Assembly (NCBI GenBank): GCA_037903475.1
Contig: JBAJFG010000347.1
Span: 1,984,001 to 2,048,000 of the forward strand
DNA: 64,000 bases
Origin: Ancylostoma caninum
Taxonomy: Eukaryota; Nematoda; Chromadorea; Rhabditida; Ancylostomatidae
Direction of reading: 5' to 3'
Position numbers and translations under genes: made by a program. Positions 1 through 12,100 of this stretch are shown one piece after another. The notes under the pieces were generated by a model, which was not told the DNA's origin, did no database searches, and was given only the letters and a program-made list of their open reading frames with translations. Position 1 is the first letter of the stretch. Each line of letters begins with the position of its first letter.

Positions 1-294
1 AATCAGCCTCACTTTGAAGGCGACACTGAGATGTACCAACGAAATAGACCCGATGGATAGAAAGCCGCATTTCTTCAAGGGATGGATGTACCAGTAGAAT
101 TCATCAACATAAACACTATATTAGGGAACAGTAGTGTCAACGATCACTATGATGAGCAACGAAAAAATAAAAGTAATCAATGGATTTAAGAAAAAACGAA
201 AGAGCTCGAGAGCACTCCTGTGAAACGCAGAACGGTGTAAGCTGCAGCCGACTATGTTCCATTTTCTGAAAACACACAAGTATAGATGATATAG

Positions 295-1440
295 TCAACC
301 TTCAATTCGCAAACATAACAGAACGGGAAGATTTCTCAACTTACTTTTGAAGATCCCACTGTTTGGAGACCCAACAACGTCAACAGGCAGTAATTCAAAC
401 CTTCTAGCGGTGCGATTGAAGAACGAATTGAGAACCGAAGAATGTCGTTTCTTTTTTATTTTGGTGTGATGGAAAGTAAAGCGGCTACTTCTAGCGTGAG
501 TTGGCCGAAAAATCCAGTATTTACTGACTTTCAGATTCGTTTCACTTCGGAGTACCCGAAAGGAGAAAACAAGATCATTTCGTATTACTTTCTCCCTGAA
601 GCTATCTAAGGAAAACATTTTCAGTCGGTCTAGATAGTTAGGCAAATGTTGATAGTCGGTTCCAGGGTTGAGTCTAAGGTAAAGAAGTCTTGTGAATGTT
701 TGTTGTACTCTTTCAAGTTTAGTGATTTCCTTTTTGAGCGATGGACTCCATACCTGAGAGCAGTAATCAAGGCAGGGGAGAACATAGGTTTTATATAACC
801 TAACCATTACCCTTGCATCTCTGATATGCGTGTTACTGAACAAGCTGAATATGGCTCTAAAGGCATTCTTTACCACGTTTTCAATATGAGGGTGAAACTA
901 AGATTCGAATCTATGAAAACGCCTAGGTCTCTGACCACATCAGAACATCTCAAAATTGTGCCGTCTATTTCATACTGAAGCGGTGCAGATTTCCCTAAAT
1001 GCAAGACTACACACTTGTTCAGATTTACAGCCAAATCCCAAGCCGATGCAAGACTACACACTTGTTCAGATTTACAGCCAAATCCCAAGCCGAAGCCAGT
1101 CTACAACGCGTTTAATAGAGTTGCTAAGGGAGGAATAAACTTCAGAGCGATTCTTTTTCGTGTACTTCCTGTAGAGCTTGATATCGTCGGCGTATAGTTG
1201 TACGTTTACATCACTGAACGTATGTAGGAGACTAGCCATATCAGAAATATAGATGAGGAAAAGTAGAGGGGACAGTACACCTCCCTGAGGGACGCCACTG
1301 GTGCAAGGATATTCACTTGAGAATGCACAACCTACTTTTACTGTCATTTTTCTCGAAACCAAGTAGGAGTTGAACCAGCTAAGGAGCGAGTCGTCGCTGG
1401 GCGCAAGTAAGGAGCTCTTTGCTCGCTCCTGCAGTTACTG
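295..1440 (-). mobile_element. Non-LTR retrotransposon fragment, reverse transcriptase 3' part
   Basis: On the minus strand, 1362-1072 reads a reverse transcriptase core: a GVPQGGVLSPLLF motif followed by the catalytic YADD box. After a short duplicated patch the frame resumes (1088-870, 876-295) with the usual C-terminal thumb/connection sequence of LINE elements (motifs YVLPCLDYCSQVWSP and LERVQQTFTRLL). The reading frame is broken at 1072-1088 and around 870, so this is a dead copy. The endonuclease part and the upstream end are not recognisable. The family is probably a CR1/RTE-like LINE, but I cannot assign the clade from the sequence alone. Confidence 0.8.
1001..1094. repeat. 47-bp tandem duplication inside the LINE fragment
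   Basis: Positions 1001-1047 and 1048-1094 are near-identical 47-bp units lying head to tail within the reverse transcriptase relic. The duplication is not a multiple of three and contributes to the broken frame. Confidence 0.9.
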
Positions 1441-4400
1441 TCGTTTTTCCCCTATTCCTCCATTCGTCCTTTAACTGCTGCCAGAAGGAAGCATTCTGTG
1501 TTCCTCCTGCGTCGCAGAAGATTAGAGCACGGCTATTATTCTGAGTTGGTTACCATGAAATTAATATCCACGTAATAAAGCTAATGACATTAGCGGACTG
1601 GGAAAAACCATCACTACATGTCAGTTCACTGTGATCTTAATTAAAAAAATCTATGAGATTTTTTTATTTGCTCCCATACTTCCAGGCATGCACACTATGA
1701 GAGAGAAATGGCAGTATGAGAATCAATTGAGAATTGACATAAAAAACTGTGCATCATTGAAATATTCCCAACAGGAAAGTATTCTAAGGAAATGTTTATA
1801 GACAAAAACTGACACAATCAGTTCCAAGTATACTCCTTTTCATGAAATACTTACAAGATAAGTTGGACAGTTGCTCGCAGAAATTGTACACAACAGGATT
1901 CACAGTCTGGTTTTGCAGATTCGAAAGAAAAACTACTCGAGGTCGTTAATGTCATGACTTCTGCTCCTGAGAACTCAAGATCCACAGCCTCATGCCCCGT
2001 ATACCATGAGTTCCGTTCTCATGAATGAATTGTTCTTGACCCTTTAGCTAAGCCCCCTCATGTTCTGGTCATATTACAGTATACAAGTAACAAGTTAAGT
2101 CCTCCAAGTGATCGGTATACAACAGATCCCGAGGTCGACCTTAACAAACGGTTGGACCCGGACATTCCGGTGCATTTCTGAACCCAAATGTCACCACATT
2201 CTCCCTCCAGTGCTCTCACTCTTTCTTTCACTCCTCATTTTAGTCACTCAATTAGTATTGTAGGGAAAGTAGAGTAATAAAACGCTTGGTGAACTATGTA
2301 GTGTCTAAACAGTTGACCCACCAAAACCCTATTGGACCTTGATCCAGTCCAAACAGTTGTTCTACATAGCCCTCTGTTAGTGATAAGATCCTGTTGGAAG
2401 AGTGTTTACTGTTTACGCGTAACCAAGGGATATGAACTGGCGTTCGACTCCATTATTAACGCATTTTCGCAAAAAAAAAAAGAGCCATGGTGCAATTCGT
2501 CAACCTCATCTTACCGTAGTCACCCATCCCGTCTTCATGGCAATGACAGCTAGCATTCATCTACATCTCATCTGAGACATTTGCGCTTGTCGTTGTCTTC
2601 GAACGTCTTTCAGAAGCCCAAAAAAACTGGTATTACCACCGCACGCAAAATGGGCGTGCTTGTTCTTGACCCACATATAAATAAGGTACAGATTGACTTC
2701 GTATTTGTAGAAGAGACTAGCAACCTCAACCTCAGGCTTCCTCTGTTCATATATCCATCGTGGCACTGGTTACACATTTGGCTCGTCAACTCTTCCCGAA
2801 CAGCCAACATCCGAGGTTTATTAACCTATCTGACTAATCGATACTTCGATTAGTCATTTTTTTTTGGCTTTTTTTCAATTTTTTGGCTCTAATTGAATTC
2901 GCCTGATGGTCTGACTCTCGCGTGATATGAAGAAAAAAACTATTTTGACATGAAAGCTGGTATAAAAGGAGCACATATGTATACAGTATCATAATCCGCA
3001 TTTAAATTTGCACTTATGTTTTTGCGTCTTTTTCTATGTAATATGAATCTATAGGAGAATTCAATGTGATTTACTCAAAATAACAGAGTTTCTCTTCTTT
3101 CACAACAATCAATGACTTTTTGATAGCAGTTCAGAAACTTGTATTGGTGTCGTGATAACCGTGTGTTAGTTCCGTCTAGATAGTTGTGAGACCATTATCG
3201 CCCATGTGTTACATTTTACTCAAAAGCTGTTTTTATTGCATGTAGTGGGTTTACTAGCAGTATCCTTCTAATGCTCGGAATTAGTCAGAGTGTAACAGCG
3301 ATATAGGATTCACCCCACCTACAGTCCCTCTTTCGGAGACAGAAGAACGGACTTGTTTTTCCTTTTAGCACAATCCATGGTTTTTTTTTCTGATCCGACA
3401 TGTTGTTCCTTGGCCAACTTGTAGCAGAATCTGATTAAGTTATTGCTGGGTAGAAGGGTTTCCTCATGCAATGTGGAAATGAGACCGGTTTGTTGGAAGC
3501 CACCTGAGACATCTCCAATGGGCTTCAGAGTCGTTATAATGAGGGTTTTTTGGCCAAAGCCAAATGCAGGACAAGGCGTACAGATGAGCACTTGCAAACA
3601 CTTACATGGATGATTACATGTTCATGCTCAGATGCTGAGCACAGCGGCCCTAAGTTGTCCATGTTGTAGATCCACCTATGTCTGAAGGCAAGTTCATAGG
3701 GGTTTCCATCACCGTTGATCCCACCCGGAGTTGGTTCGCAGCAAATCAGCTAGGATCCCTTGGTTGAAGGAGATTCATGGATTGGTCTGCAACAATGGAA
3801 AAGTGTTGTAACTGTTCGTTTGATGCAATGTCTCCAAATGTTTACACTTCTGAGTAGCCTGGGTTGGTGTGACAAAAAAAATTACTTGTCATCGTTCATG
3901 AAAGGATGGAGCCTAGTTCCTAGGGACTATGTACTTATGACTTCCCAGGAAATGGTATTTGGTGAGCTTAGCCGTCATTCATCCCTTGGAAGAGCCTTTC
4001 AGGTAAGAAGGCGATTTTTGAAGCCTTTGCACATTGAACACTCATGCACACACATGGTGTGCATGAGTTCAATAAATGCAAAACGAAGACGACAACTTCT
4101 GCGTAATTCATCTCCTGAGAAGATTCAAGCAGCGTTGGGTCCATGGTTACCAACTTCGGATGACACAGCACGGCTGCGAAGCCTTCATTATTGTCCTCCT
4201 CAAATGCAATTGTGTCGTGAAGCGATCGCTGCGGTCCAAAGAAAAAGGAAATTCCCGATGCACCGTACTCACGATCGCGCTGAAGACTGTCCTGATCTTC
4301 ATTTGACCACATCTACCTTATCGGCTATCGATAGGTTCGGTTCGGCCTTTGGGTGGCTCAGTTTTCTGCGACTGCCTGGTGCGGCCTTTTCCACTTCTCT

Positions 4401-5980
4401 GTTGATCTCCTTGCTCATAATCATTTTTTAATAACTTTTGTTAATCATCTACTCATCTAATCATCTAATCTTTCTAGAGGGGAACGAAACTCTAGAAAAT
4501 TCGCACCACTGTGCACATCGAACACAGAAGCACGATAACGTTGATTTCGAAGTGCGAGTCACCATAGTAGCATAGGAAACTGATATAACGCTGTGGAAAA
4601 CTATGGAAGCATTTTTTATCAAAACTCAGAGCCCATCAATGAAGTGGAAGGATGAATGTCTATCTATCACCAACAGGCTTGTCACTTATCTAGATCTTCG
4701 TCAATTCTGATCAACTTGTGGTTAAGCGCTCTGCCTTCATTGCTCGCAACCACTGGAGAAGGAGCGTCACCCGGCAAAATAGTGTCCTCCCACGAGGTCC
4801 GTACATGTTTCCAGTTTTGCTTGGTCTTTTCCTGTGATCGAAAACGAGTCCTCGAACATCTCCTTTGATTGCTAATGCACTTGATGAGCAGCTTCAACGG
4901 ATTGTCTCACCCAATTCAGGCCCCGATGAACGAGATAGCTCCACAACATTGTCCGCTCTGAATAAACTGCTAATCTCTCGTGTAGTTCTATACAAATCAA
5001 TGTGAGTTCCAGATTATGTCGAGATTTATCAAAAGCCATTCTTGGAGACTGTTCTGATGCATTTATGCATCTTTGGTTTGGAAGTGTATGGAGCAATTCA
5101 ATAATGATCAGATGTGGTGAAACCCCATACGCTGGGAACTTGGTGCGATGTTATTCTTTGCCGTGAATGGAAGATTTGCTTAATTGAGACAATTTGGTAA
5201 GGGTCATGGAGAAACGAGTGGAGTTCCTGAATGCAGCCATCCTGAAGTTCTTGTCCACTTTTTGGCGTCGGCGCGCCTTTCTCCTATCAACGGACCCACT
5301 AAACAGTGCCATGGCACCCATCGCACTGCTCAAGGCCCACCTCCATGTGTATATTAGTGAGCTCCTTTCTCAGCACTACTGGCACCGGTAGCCATTAGAA
5401 CCATTGGCGGAGTTGTTCGATAACGTGTTCAGCATTAGTGAGCGGAGGCGTACACCCATGTGCAACGCACACAACACAACTGTGAATCTTTGGGACTATG
5501 CGCTTTTCCAGAGTGCCGGCTGGTCACCTTCCTTCCTGCCCACAGCTGTGGACCTTTGAGTTGGGTTTTGGGTTCCAACTGAGCGGACCACTGCGTAGTG
5601 GCGCCTCTGCTTTCTTCACACAATTACTGACCTATCAGAACACATCCCCCTCAACGATGAATTCTCACATCTCTCACATAACTCTGGGCCATCTTCTCAT
5701 CGTATTTGACACTTTCGCATCTCTCGCCCTTTATGCTTTACTACCATCTGTTTCTTCCGCATGCTTTCAACAGCATCTTACACCCACACACACACACACC
5801 ACACGCACGTTCCAATCCCAAATCGTATTCGTTTGGGTTTGAATGTCTAGATCGATCTTTTGCTCGCCACTGAGTGATCCTTAGTATTGAGTTCCTCTAT
5901 ATATCAACAGGATCTGTGCGTTGTATGCGCATATTCTTTGCTCTTTTTGTATGGTGGATCGCTGTAATAATAATTTTCCT
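1441..5980. other. Region without a recognised gene
   Basis: I see no exon series, RNA gene or complete mobile element here. Local features are an A-run at 2468-2480, a T-rich patch at 2857-2885 and a CA/CAC-rich microsatellite near 5789-5806. Several open frames of 60-110 codons occur on both strands without recognisable motifs. Confidence 0.4.
3760..4431 (+). CDS. Unrecognised open frame, 223 codons, doubtful
   Basis: This is a 223-codon open frame starting with ATG and ending with TAA. It is longer than most chance frames nearby. The translation has a hydrophobic C-terminus (about residues 200-223) but no motif I recognise, no signal peptide and no splice partner that I could align. A 114-codon frame overlaps it on the other strand, which weakens the case. 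It may be a chance frame or a remnant of an unfamiliar mobile element. I do not assign a function. Confidence 0.2.
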   Translation: MVEGDSWIGLQQWKSVVTVRLMQCLQMFTLLSSLGWCDKKNYLSSFMKGWSLVPRDYVLMTSQEMVFGELSRHSSLGRAFQVRRRFLKPLHIEHSCTHMVCMSSINAKRRRQLLRNSSPEKIQAALGPWLPTSDDTARLRSLHYCPPQMQLCREAIAAVQRKRKFPMHRTHDRAEDCPDLHLTTSTLSAIDRFGSAFGWLSFLRLPGAAFSTSLLISLLIIIF

Positions 5981-5984
5981 TTAG
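5974..5984 (+). promoter_or_regulatory. Likely trans-splice (spliced leader) acceptor of gene A
   Basis: A pyrimidine-rich stretch ending in TTTAG at 5984 lies 22 bases before the ATG at 6007. Gene B has the same arrangement (CTTTAG ending at 38896, ATG at 38914), and the short leader between acceptor and ATG is related in the two genes. In nematodes such acceptors close to a start codon commonly receive a spliced leader; the leader itself is not visible in genomic DNA. Confidence 0.4.
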
Positions 5985-6006
5985 AATTCTTGGATAACCA
6001 AATAGA

Positions 6007-6151
6007 ATGAGTGCAGTCGCTGTTCTTTTCGTACTGCTCTCGAATTTGCCTCTGTCTGAGCCTTTCGCAGGTGCGTCTTCATTACTTCGACTCTGCGATA
6101 ACAATGGAACAATAGTGCTGACAACAAATTCCACCTCTAATTCCTATAATG
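6007..6151 (+). CDS. Gene A exon 1: signal peptide
   Basis: The ATG at 6007 opens a typical signal peptide: a short N-region, the hydrophobic stretch AVAVLFVLL, then a polar region with a probable cleavage site near SEPFAG (residues 17-22). The mature part that follows is Asn/Thr/Ser-rich (a TTNSTSNS patch). The donor is at 6151/6152 (AATG|GTGCTC), phase 1, matching the phase-1 start of the next exon. Gene B exon 1 aligns with it (MKAIAIFLTLL followed by SEPSSG), which supports both start codons. The downstream in-frame extension to 6228 is taken to be intronic. Confidence 0.6.
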
Positions 6152-9100
6152 GTGCTCAAAAACTCCAAAAAAGCTTGTCTTTTCCTGCATTTCTGGTGAG
6201 GAAAGGATTGTGGCGATGGCGTATTTGACGATTGGAATAATAATCAGACATTTATTCTTATGGCAACACCCAGACATTCCAGACATTAGAAGGCCATATC
6301 ACCTGCGCTGCAACCGTAAAATGACCTGAGTTTGGGTGACATTCACTTAGCTGCTATATGACTGCTGTTTGACTGCCATCGATTTGCAGTTCAATTACCC
6401 CTCAATTGCTTTCTGTAACCGATCAGCAAGCGAATAGCAACCATTTACCAGCCATATGACAGGTAGATGGCAGTCAAACTGCGTTCATTCTACGGAGTAG
6501 AGTGTGGGGAACATGGCGCTCCAATCCCTGGATGTCTGGAAAATTCGCGTAGAGTTAATTTGGAAGCGCATTACGTGCCCTATCTCATGGGCGTTTTTTT
6601 TTTGCTGAGACTGTGAGATTATAAGAGATCTTATTTGTACCATACCAGTTACATAAACCTACAATGATTGATCGAATTTATGACCAGCACGATAATTAGG
6701 AGAGAAAGCGGAACAACCGCAGCAGAAAGCCAGGAAGACGGAACGTTGAGGGTGGAATGGATGGCCACCATGTCCTGGTACCTGCACACAATGTTTGCCA
6801 TCTTAGGAATAAACCAGGTGACGCATGCGGTCTATTCAGAGAACGATTTAACATTTCACTCCAGTGCGCTCCTCCGTCTCTTTTTCCACCACTGGAATAA
6901 TGTCATATTCCGTTCTCAGCAAAAAAAAAATCCCGAGCTCTTCTTTAATGCTGTCATAATAACTCCACATTTCTGTTATGCCACTATCCTTCCGTACCAC
7001 CTATGTTAGTACAGCTAATGCGGTACCTCTGCCCCAATATCAATAAAAGTCATTGTTCAGTGGTTCTCGTATAATAGCTGGGGGAGTGGCGGTCCTTCTG
7101 GACAGGTGCAGCTGAATAAATCTGCTACATTTTGCCGCTCTCATTCTATGAGTTTGTCTGAGTAACCACTTTCACGCAGAGCTTCAGACTAGTTTGTTTT
7201 TCAATCTTTCCAGGGCCACGGATTCGGAATAATGCCCGAGTTTGTGCTGATGAGATAAATACAAACAGAACCGAACAAATAAGTCTAAATTAAATTTGAA
7301 AGATCTAAACTTTTGGGAATCAGAAATAATTCGAAAATGAAATGTTTGATACACACACATAAAACCCGACTAAATAAATAAATAAATAAACAATTAGATG
7401 GTTGACTCTTGTAAATAAATTCTTAATCCTTATCACTGTCCGGTCGTCTTTGAACCTCGGCATGGTGTTCCAGTATGAAATATGGTTTTGTAGCCGAACA
7501 CGAGGTTGTTAGTGAACCCTTTATTGGCCAACGTTCCGGCGGCTTCGCCTTCGTTAGAAATTCCATCTGGTTCACAAAAATTTCAATAGACTCACTGAAA
7601 ATGTTACTCCCCACGCTATGAAAAAATTGCAGTAGAGATCAAACGATATGTAATATAAAAGGGTTCCTGGATGCCCCTTGGCAAAAAACCAGGTTTAGAA
7701 TTCACAAGTACGCAACAGAATGCGATAGTTGACTGCTCCAGCCAAATATGTGTTCCTTTTTTATGTGGCTTCTATATAAAAATCTACTAATGTAAAGTTG
7801 GTTAAAAAATGCAGATTTAGAGCAAAGATCTCCCTCATTTTGACATGGTGCACCCATGCGAGGATTTGTTTTTAATTACTCTAATTTAGTCTGCTACCAA
7901 AGTCCACACAAGTGGGCAAGTCGCCTGTGTGAGACCCACATATCGTATGAGGAAGCAGTCCCATTTTGCAAAGGCGATTTCGATGAAGGTTTGATGGTAA
8001 ACATCATAGACTACATAGAGGACAAATACTCTGAAGTAGGAAAAGATTTAAAACAAAGAATGGTGTATGTCGGTCCGTGCCCATGCACTCGTTTTTTGGC
8101 CTGCGCAGGATCTGGTTTCACTCGCGCGAAATGTCCAGACAAAAGCGAATTTGAAATAATCATCGACGGTTTCGAAACTACAACGGAAACGAAAACTGCA
8201 ACAAGCATCGCTGTTCGCTCTACAAGTGAAAAGTATTTATTTTCCAAAGGCAATGCCGAAACAAAGACGAGGAAAGGTACTACACATTCGAAAGCCAGTG
8301 AAAGTACGACGGAAAGGTACTCTCCAGCAACAACTCAAGGCAAAATTGGGGGAAAAATTAGTTTGAGTCCTCCCAATGGAGCAAATATTCTCTCATCGTC
8401 GCAGCATGGTGATGAGTTCACCAATTCACCAGCGGTAGAACGTTCGTCTGAAATTGGAGAAAGATGCAGCGAAATAACATCTCCTGAAATGGAAAACAGC
8501 TTGAGTACCTCAACAATTAGTTCGGTTACCACTTCACAGGAAACATCCACAGTTTTCACAACATTTGATGGGGTTGTTAGTTCCACTGACAGCATGCAGA
8601 CGTTTGATGGTGCAGTTAGTTCTGCTGACAATCAACAGACGTTAGTAACAGAAAATGGAAGGGAGTCTACGACACCTCACTTCCCTAGGCAGACCACGCT
8701 GACCGGGGGATCCATTCATGAACGGTCTACTGAGACAACAATACAGATGGTCAGCTCTGAAGCCATATTGTCTCCAGATGGACAGCGCAGCCCTGATTAC
8801 GGATCAAACGTAGCTACCACTGGGTCCGGTTCTGACTGCTCCAGTGGCGCAGCTGCTAACAGTATGCGGCCGGATATAGCAACTTCAACAGAAGTTGTGG
8901 AGACCAGTGAGGAAAATTTGGCTAGCTTGGACTTTTACGAAACTACAAGTGAGCTAGGAACGACTCACACTTCGTCCTCCACATTGCTAGATATCTCTAT
9001 TAGCTCTCAAAACGCACAGAAAAATACGAAAACATCGAAGCCAACAGAAAACAACAAGACAACATCACAAACAAGAATCGCAACAGCAACAATGCCAGCA

Positions 9101-12100
9101 GAAAAGCTAGTCGTAACAACGGCGACAACAACACCAATAACATCAGCACGAGCAGTAACGACAACAACAACAAGAGCAGGAACAACAATGACACCAACAC
9201 CAACAATAGCAACAGCAGCAACAACAGTAGCGGCAACAACGGCAACAACGGCAGCAGCAAAACCAACAGACACAACAACAACAACAACAACGGCAACTGC
9301 AGCGGTAGCAACAACAATAACAAGAACATCAGCAACACCAGGAGCAACAGCGACAGCAACAGCAACAACAACAACAACAAGTACAACGGCAGCAATGACG
9401 ACGACAGCTACTTCAGCAAGCGCAGCAGTCGCAACAACAATAACAAGAAGATCAGCAACACCAGGAGCAACAGCGACAACAACAACAACAACGACAACAA
9501 CAACAAATACAACGGCAGCAATGACGACGACAGCTACTTCAGCAAGTGCAGCAGTAGCAACAACATTAACAAGAACATCAGCAACACCAGGAGCAACAGC
9601 GACAACAACAACAACGACAACAACAACAAATACAACGGCAGCAATGACGACGACAGCTAATTCAGCAACAGCAGCGCTAACAACAGCAATAACAACATCA
9701 GCAACACCTGGAACAACAGCGAGAGCAATAATAACAACAACAACAACAACAACAACAACAAGTGCGCCGGCAAAAATGGCAACGACGGCTACAGCAGCAG
9801 AAACAATGACAACAATAGCAGCGGAGACAACAACATTTATGCAACAGTTCCCATCAACACCTCCAAATCACAACATCTGGACCAGTGGCGTCCTTATCGC
9901 AACAACTACGATGTCTGAAGGGTTCAGCAGTGGAGCTGTGACAAGTGTTACAACTTTACCTAGTGTTCGCAGAACTATATCAGAGCTTGAACATAGTGTT
10001 GTACCTCAAGTTGATGTGACCAGACCTGCAAAACTCACTTCGACAACAAGTACACTAGCGTTCAAAACACCGACTTCCGGCAGTTTCAGAACGTCCCAAC
10101 ATGATGGCTCCTCACCAATAGATGAAACGCGAGTGACGCCGAATTCTTTGCTGTATTCAACTGTGGAGAAGTTCTCTTCAACAAGACTCCCTGAAATGAC
10201 CACAACAGCAATTACAAGTTCAGGAAGGATCAGTATGCATCACAACTATCCAGCCAACACCGAAACAAGCCTTCCCTCAGATCAGAGCACACCTCCACCT
10301 CTCGAAGATACCGAAACAACACGGTCAGAGGAACAAGCTTCATATGCACAGCTTACCTCTTCTCCGCTCACATCAAATCCTCCACCAAAATTACTCAAAA
10401 CCACCTCCACAAGATTCACTGAAGTGTCCAGCAGTGGGGCGGAAAGAGTCAGTACTGGCCTGAGTGGCTATGACAGAGTGGATACTTCTTCGCCACTGCA
10501 TTGGCCGACTTCAACATCGTTGGGAGTACAGTTCTGGTTAACGCCTAATTCGACTGAAAAGTACCCATCTAGTCTGTCACCGAGTGAATACTACAGTTGG
10601 GAATCGGTAGCGACTTTATCGGCTCATTGGCTGAAATCAAGTTCGCCATCATCGAATACATCAGCCCCTGTAAACTTCTACACGAGAGGAACTTCCTCAC
10701 CTTTCCCAGTAAGCATGAGCTCTTCAAAACGTGGCTCTGCAACCACAGTGATGAGTTTATCTTCTGAACGAACAGTCAATTCCACTACAGAGAATGAAAG
10801 GTATCCAGCATTGAATAGCTCTCTAACGACGCGGGGAATTCATCTCTCGACGGAAGTTCAATCAAGCAATGAAACAAGCGTTGGAACGGTTTTTCATGCA
10901 ATTAGCGACAATGCAAATACGTCAGTAACCCAAATGTGGACGGATCACACGGATTCGATGACAAGTAGGTCCTAACAGTTTTATGCTCTTCTTGTATAGA
11001 ATCTATAGCACAGTGACAAGAAATTATGAAACGGGTTTGGAATTATTTCCAATTTTCTAGCGAAATGTCGTTGAACAAGCAAAAACAAGCATGTTTTTGC
11101 ACAAAAGGACAGTCTTATAAAATTTACTAATATGCTGCAGTCCCGAAGTCTCATTCGATATCGACTATGTTTTCAGCACAGGTTGAGTACTTCGTCCAAG
11201 ATTTTATTGATGAGCTTTCGGCGCTTAGCGCCTTCTTCAGATCTTAAAAAATCATACAATATATGCATTACAATATGGCAATGAGGTGGCTATTTTTCAC
11301 CCGCCGAGCTCGTAGACAAAGAGAGAGTAATGAATTCGCCCTGGGCCACAGTGGATATTTATGGGTCGTGATACTGTAGTCGGTCCTTTGTCGAATTATC
11401 ACTGTTCCTCTTGTTTTGCCATAGTCCAATAAGTCTTAAAGGCAGCACCCACGGCAACTTTCAGTCCTCAGATTTTCACACTTCCTGGTACTTTAGAGAA
11501 AGCCGGTTTGTTCCGTTACAATTACAACAGCAGAAACCCACTGCGTTCAGCGCAGTAATCTTTGTGCCGGCGCCAAATTCGGACGAGCTCTCCGTCGATT
11601 GTTTGTTGCGCGAATTGCAATAGAAACAGCTGTTTTGCTACAATCTTGGAGAGATTAAGTCGTTTCTTCAATGTTTATGAGTTCTTTTGGTGATTTTTCG
11701 TGCTTTTTATTATTTTTATTGGCAGGAATGCATTCTCATTTACACTTTACAGAATTTGAAGTTCTTTGGCAACGGTTCGTACTCATTTTCGATGAAATTT
11801 CAATTTTCTCCAAATTCTCCTCCATTAGGAAAATTCATTACCTTTTGATTTCTTAGCGAAGTCTTTGCTAAGTGCTACACAGTTTCTATTGTTTATTTAT
11901 CTTGATGAGGTGTTAGAAGGCTGTAGTTTAGAAGATAAAACTGATCGCGCGAATGTCCAAGCGGTAAAAAAAGACATTATCGATCTTTTGATATCGTTCC
12001 CCATCCCCTGGCCCATGCAACTCGACCACACGTGCTGCACCTAACCTAGTCATAAGCTTCTAAAATCTGTATTTCTGGTGCTATCGGAAAGTTTTGACTT

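Noticed and set aside
5789..5806. CA repeat as a regulatory element
   Set aside because: A short simple repeat with no supporting context.
7856..7889. ATG at 7856 as the start of the mucin protein
   Set aside because: No signal peptide follows, and a good TTTAG acceptor at 7889 in phase 1 joins the signal-peptide exon at 6007-6151.
9000..9395. Leu-rich and Val-rich minus-strand frames
   Set aside because: They are mirror readings of the ACA/GCA codon array in the mucin exon.
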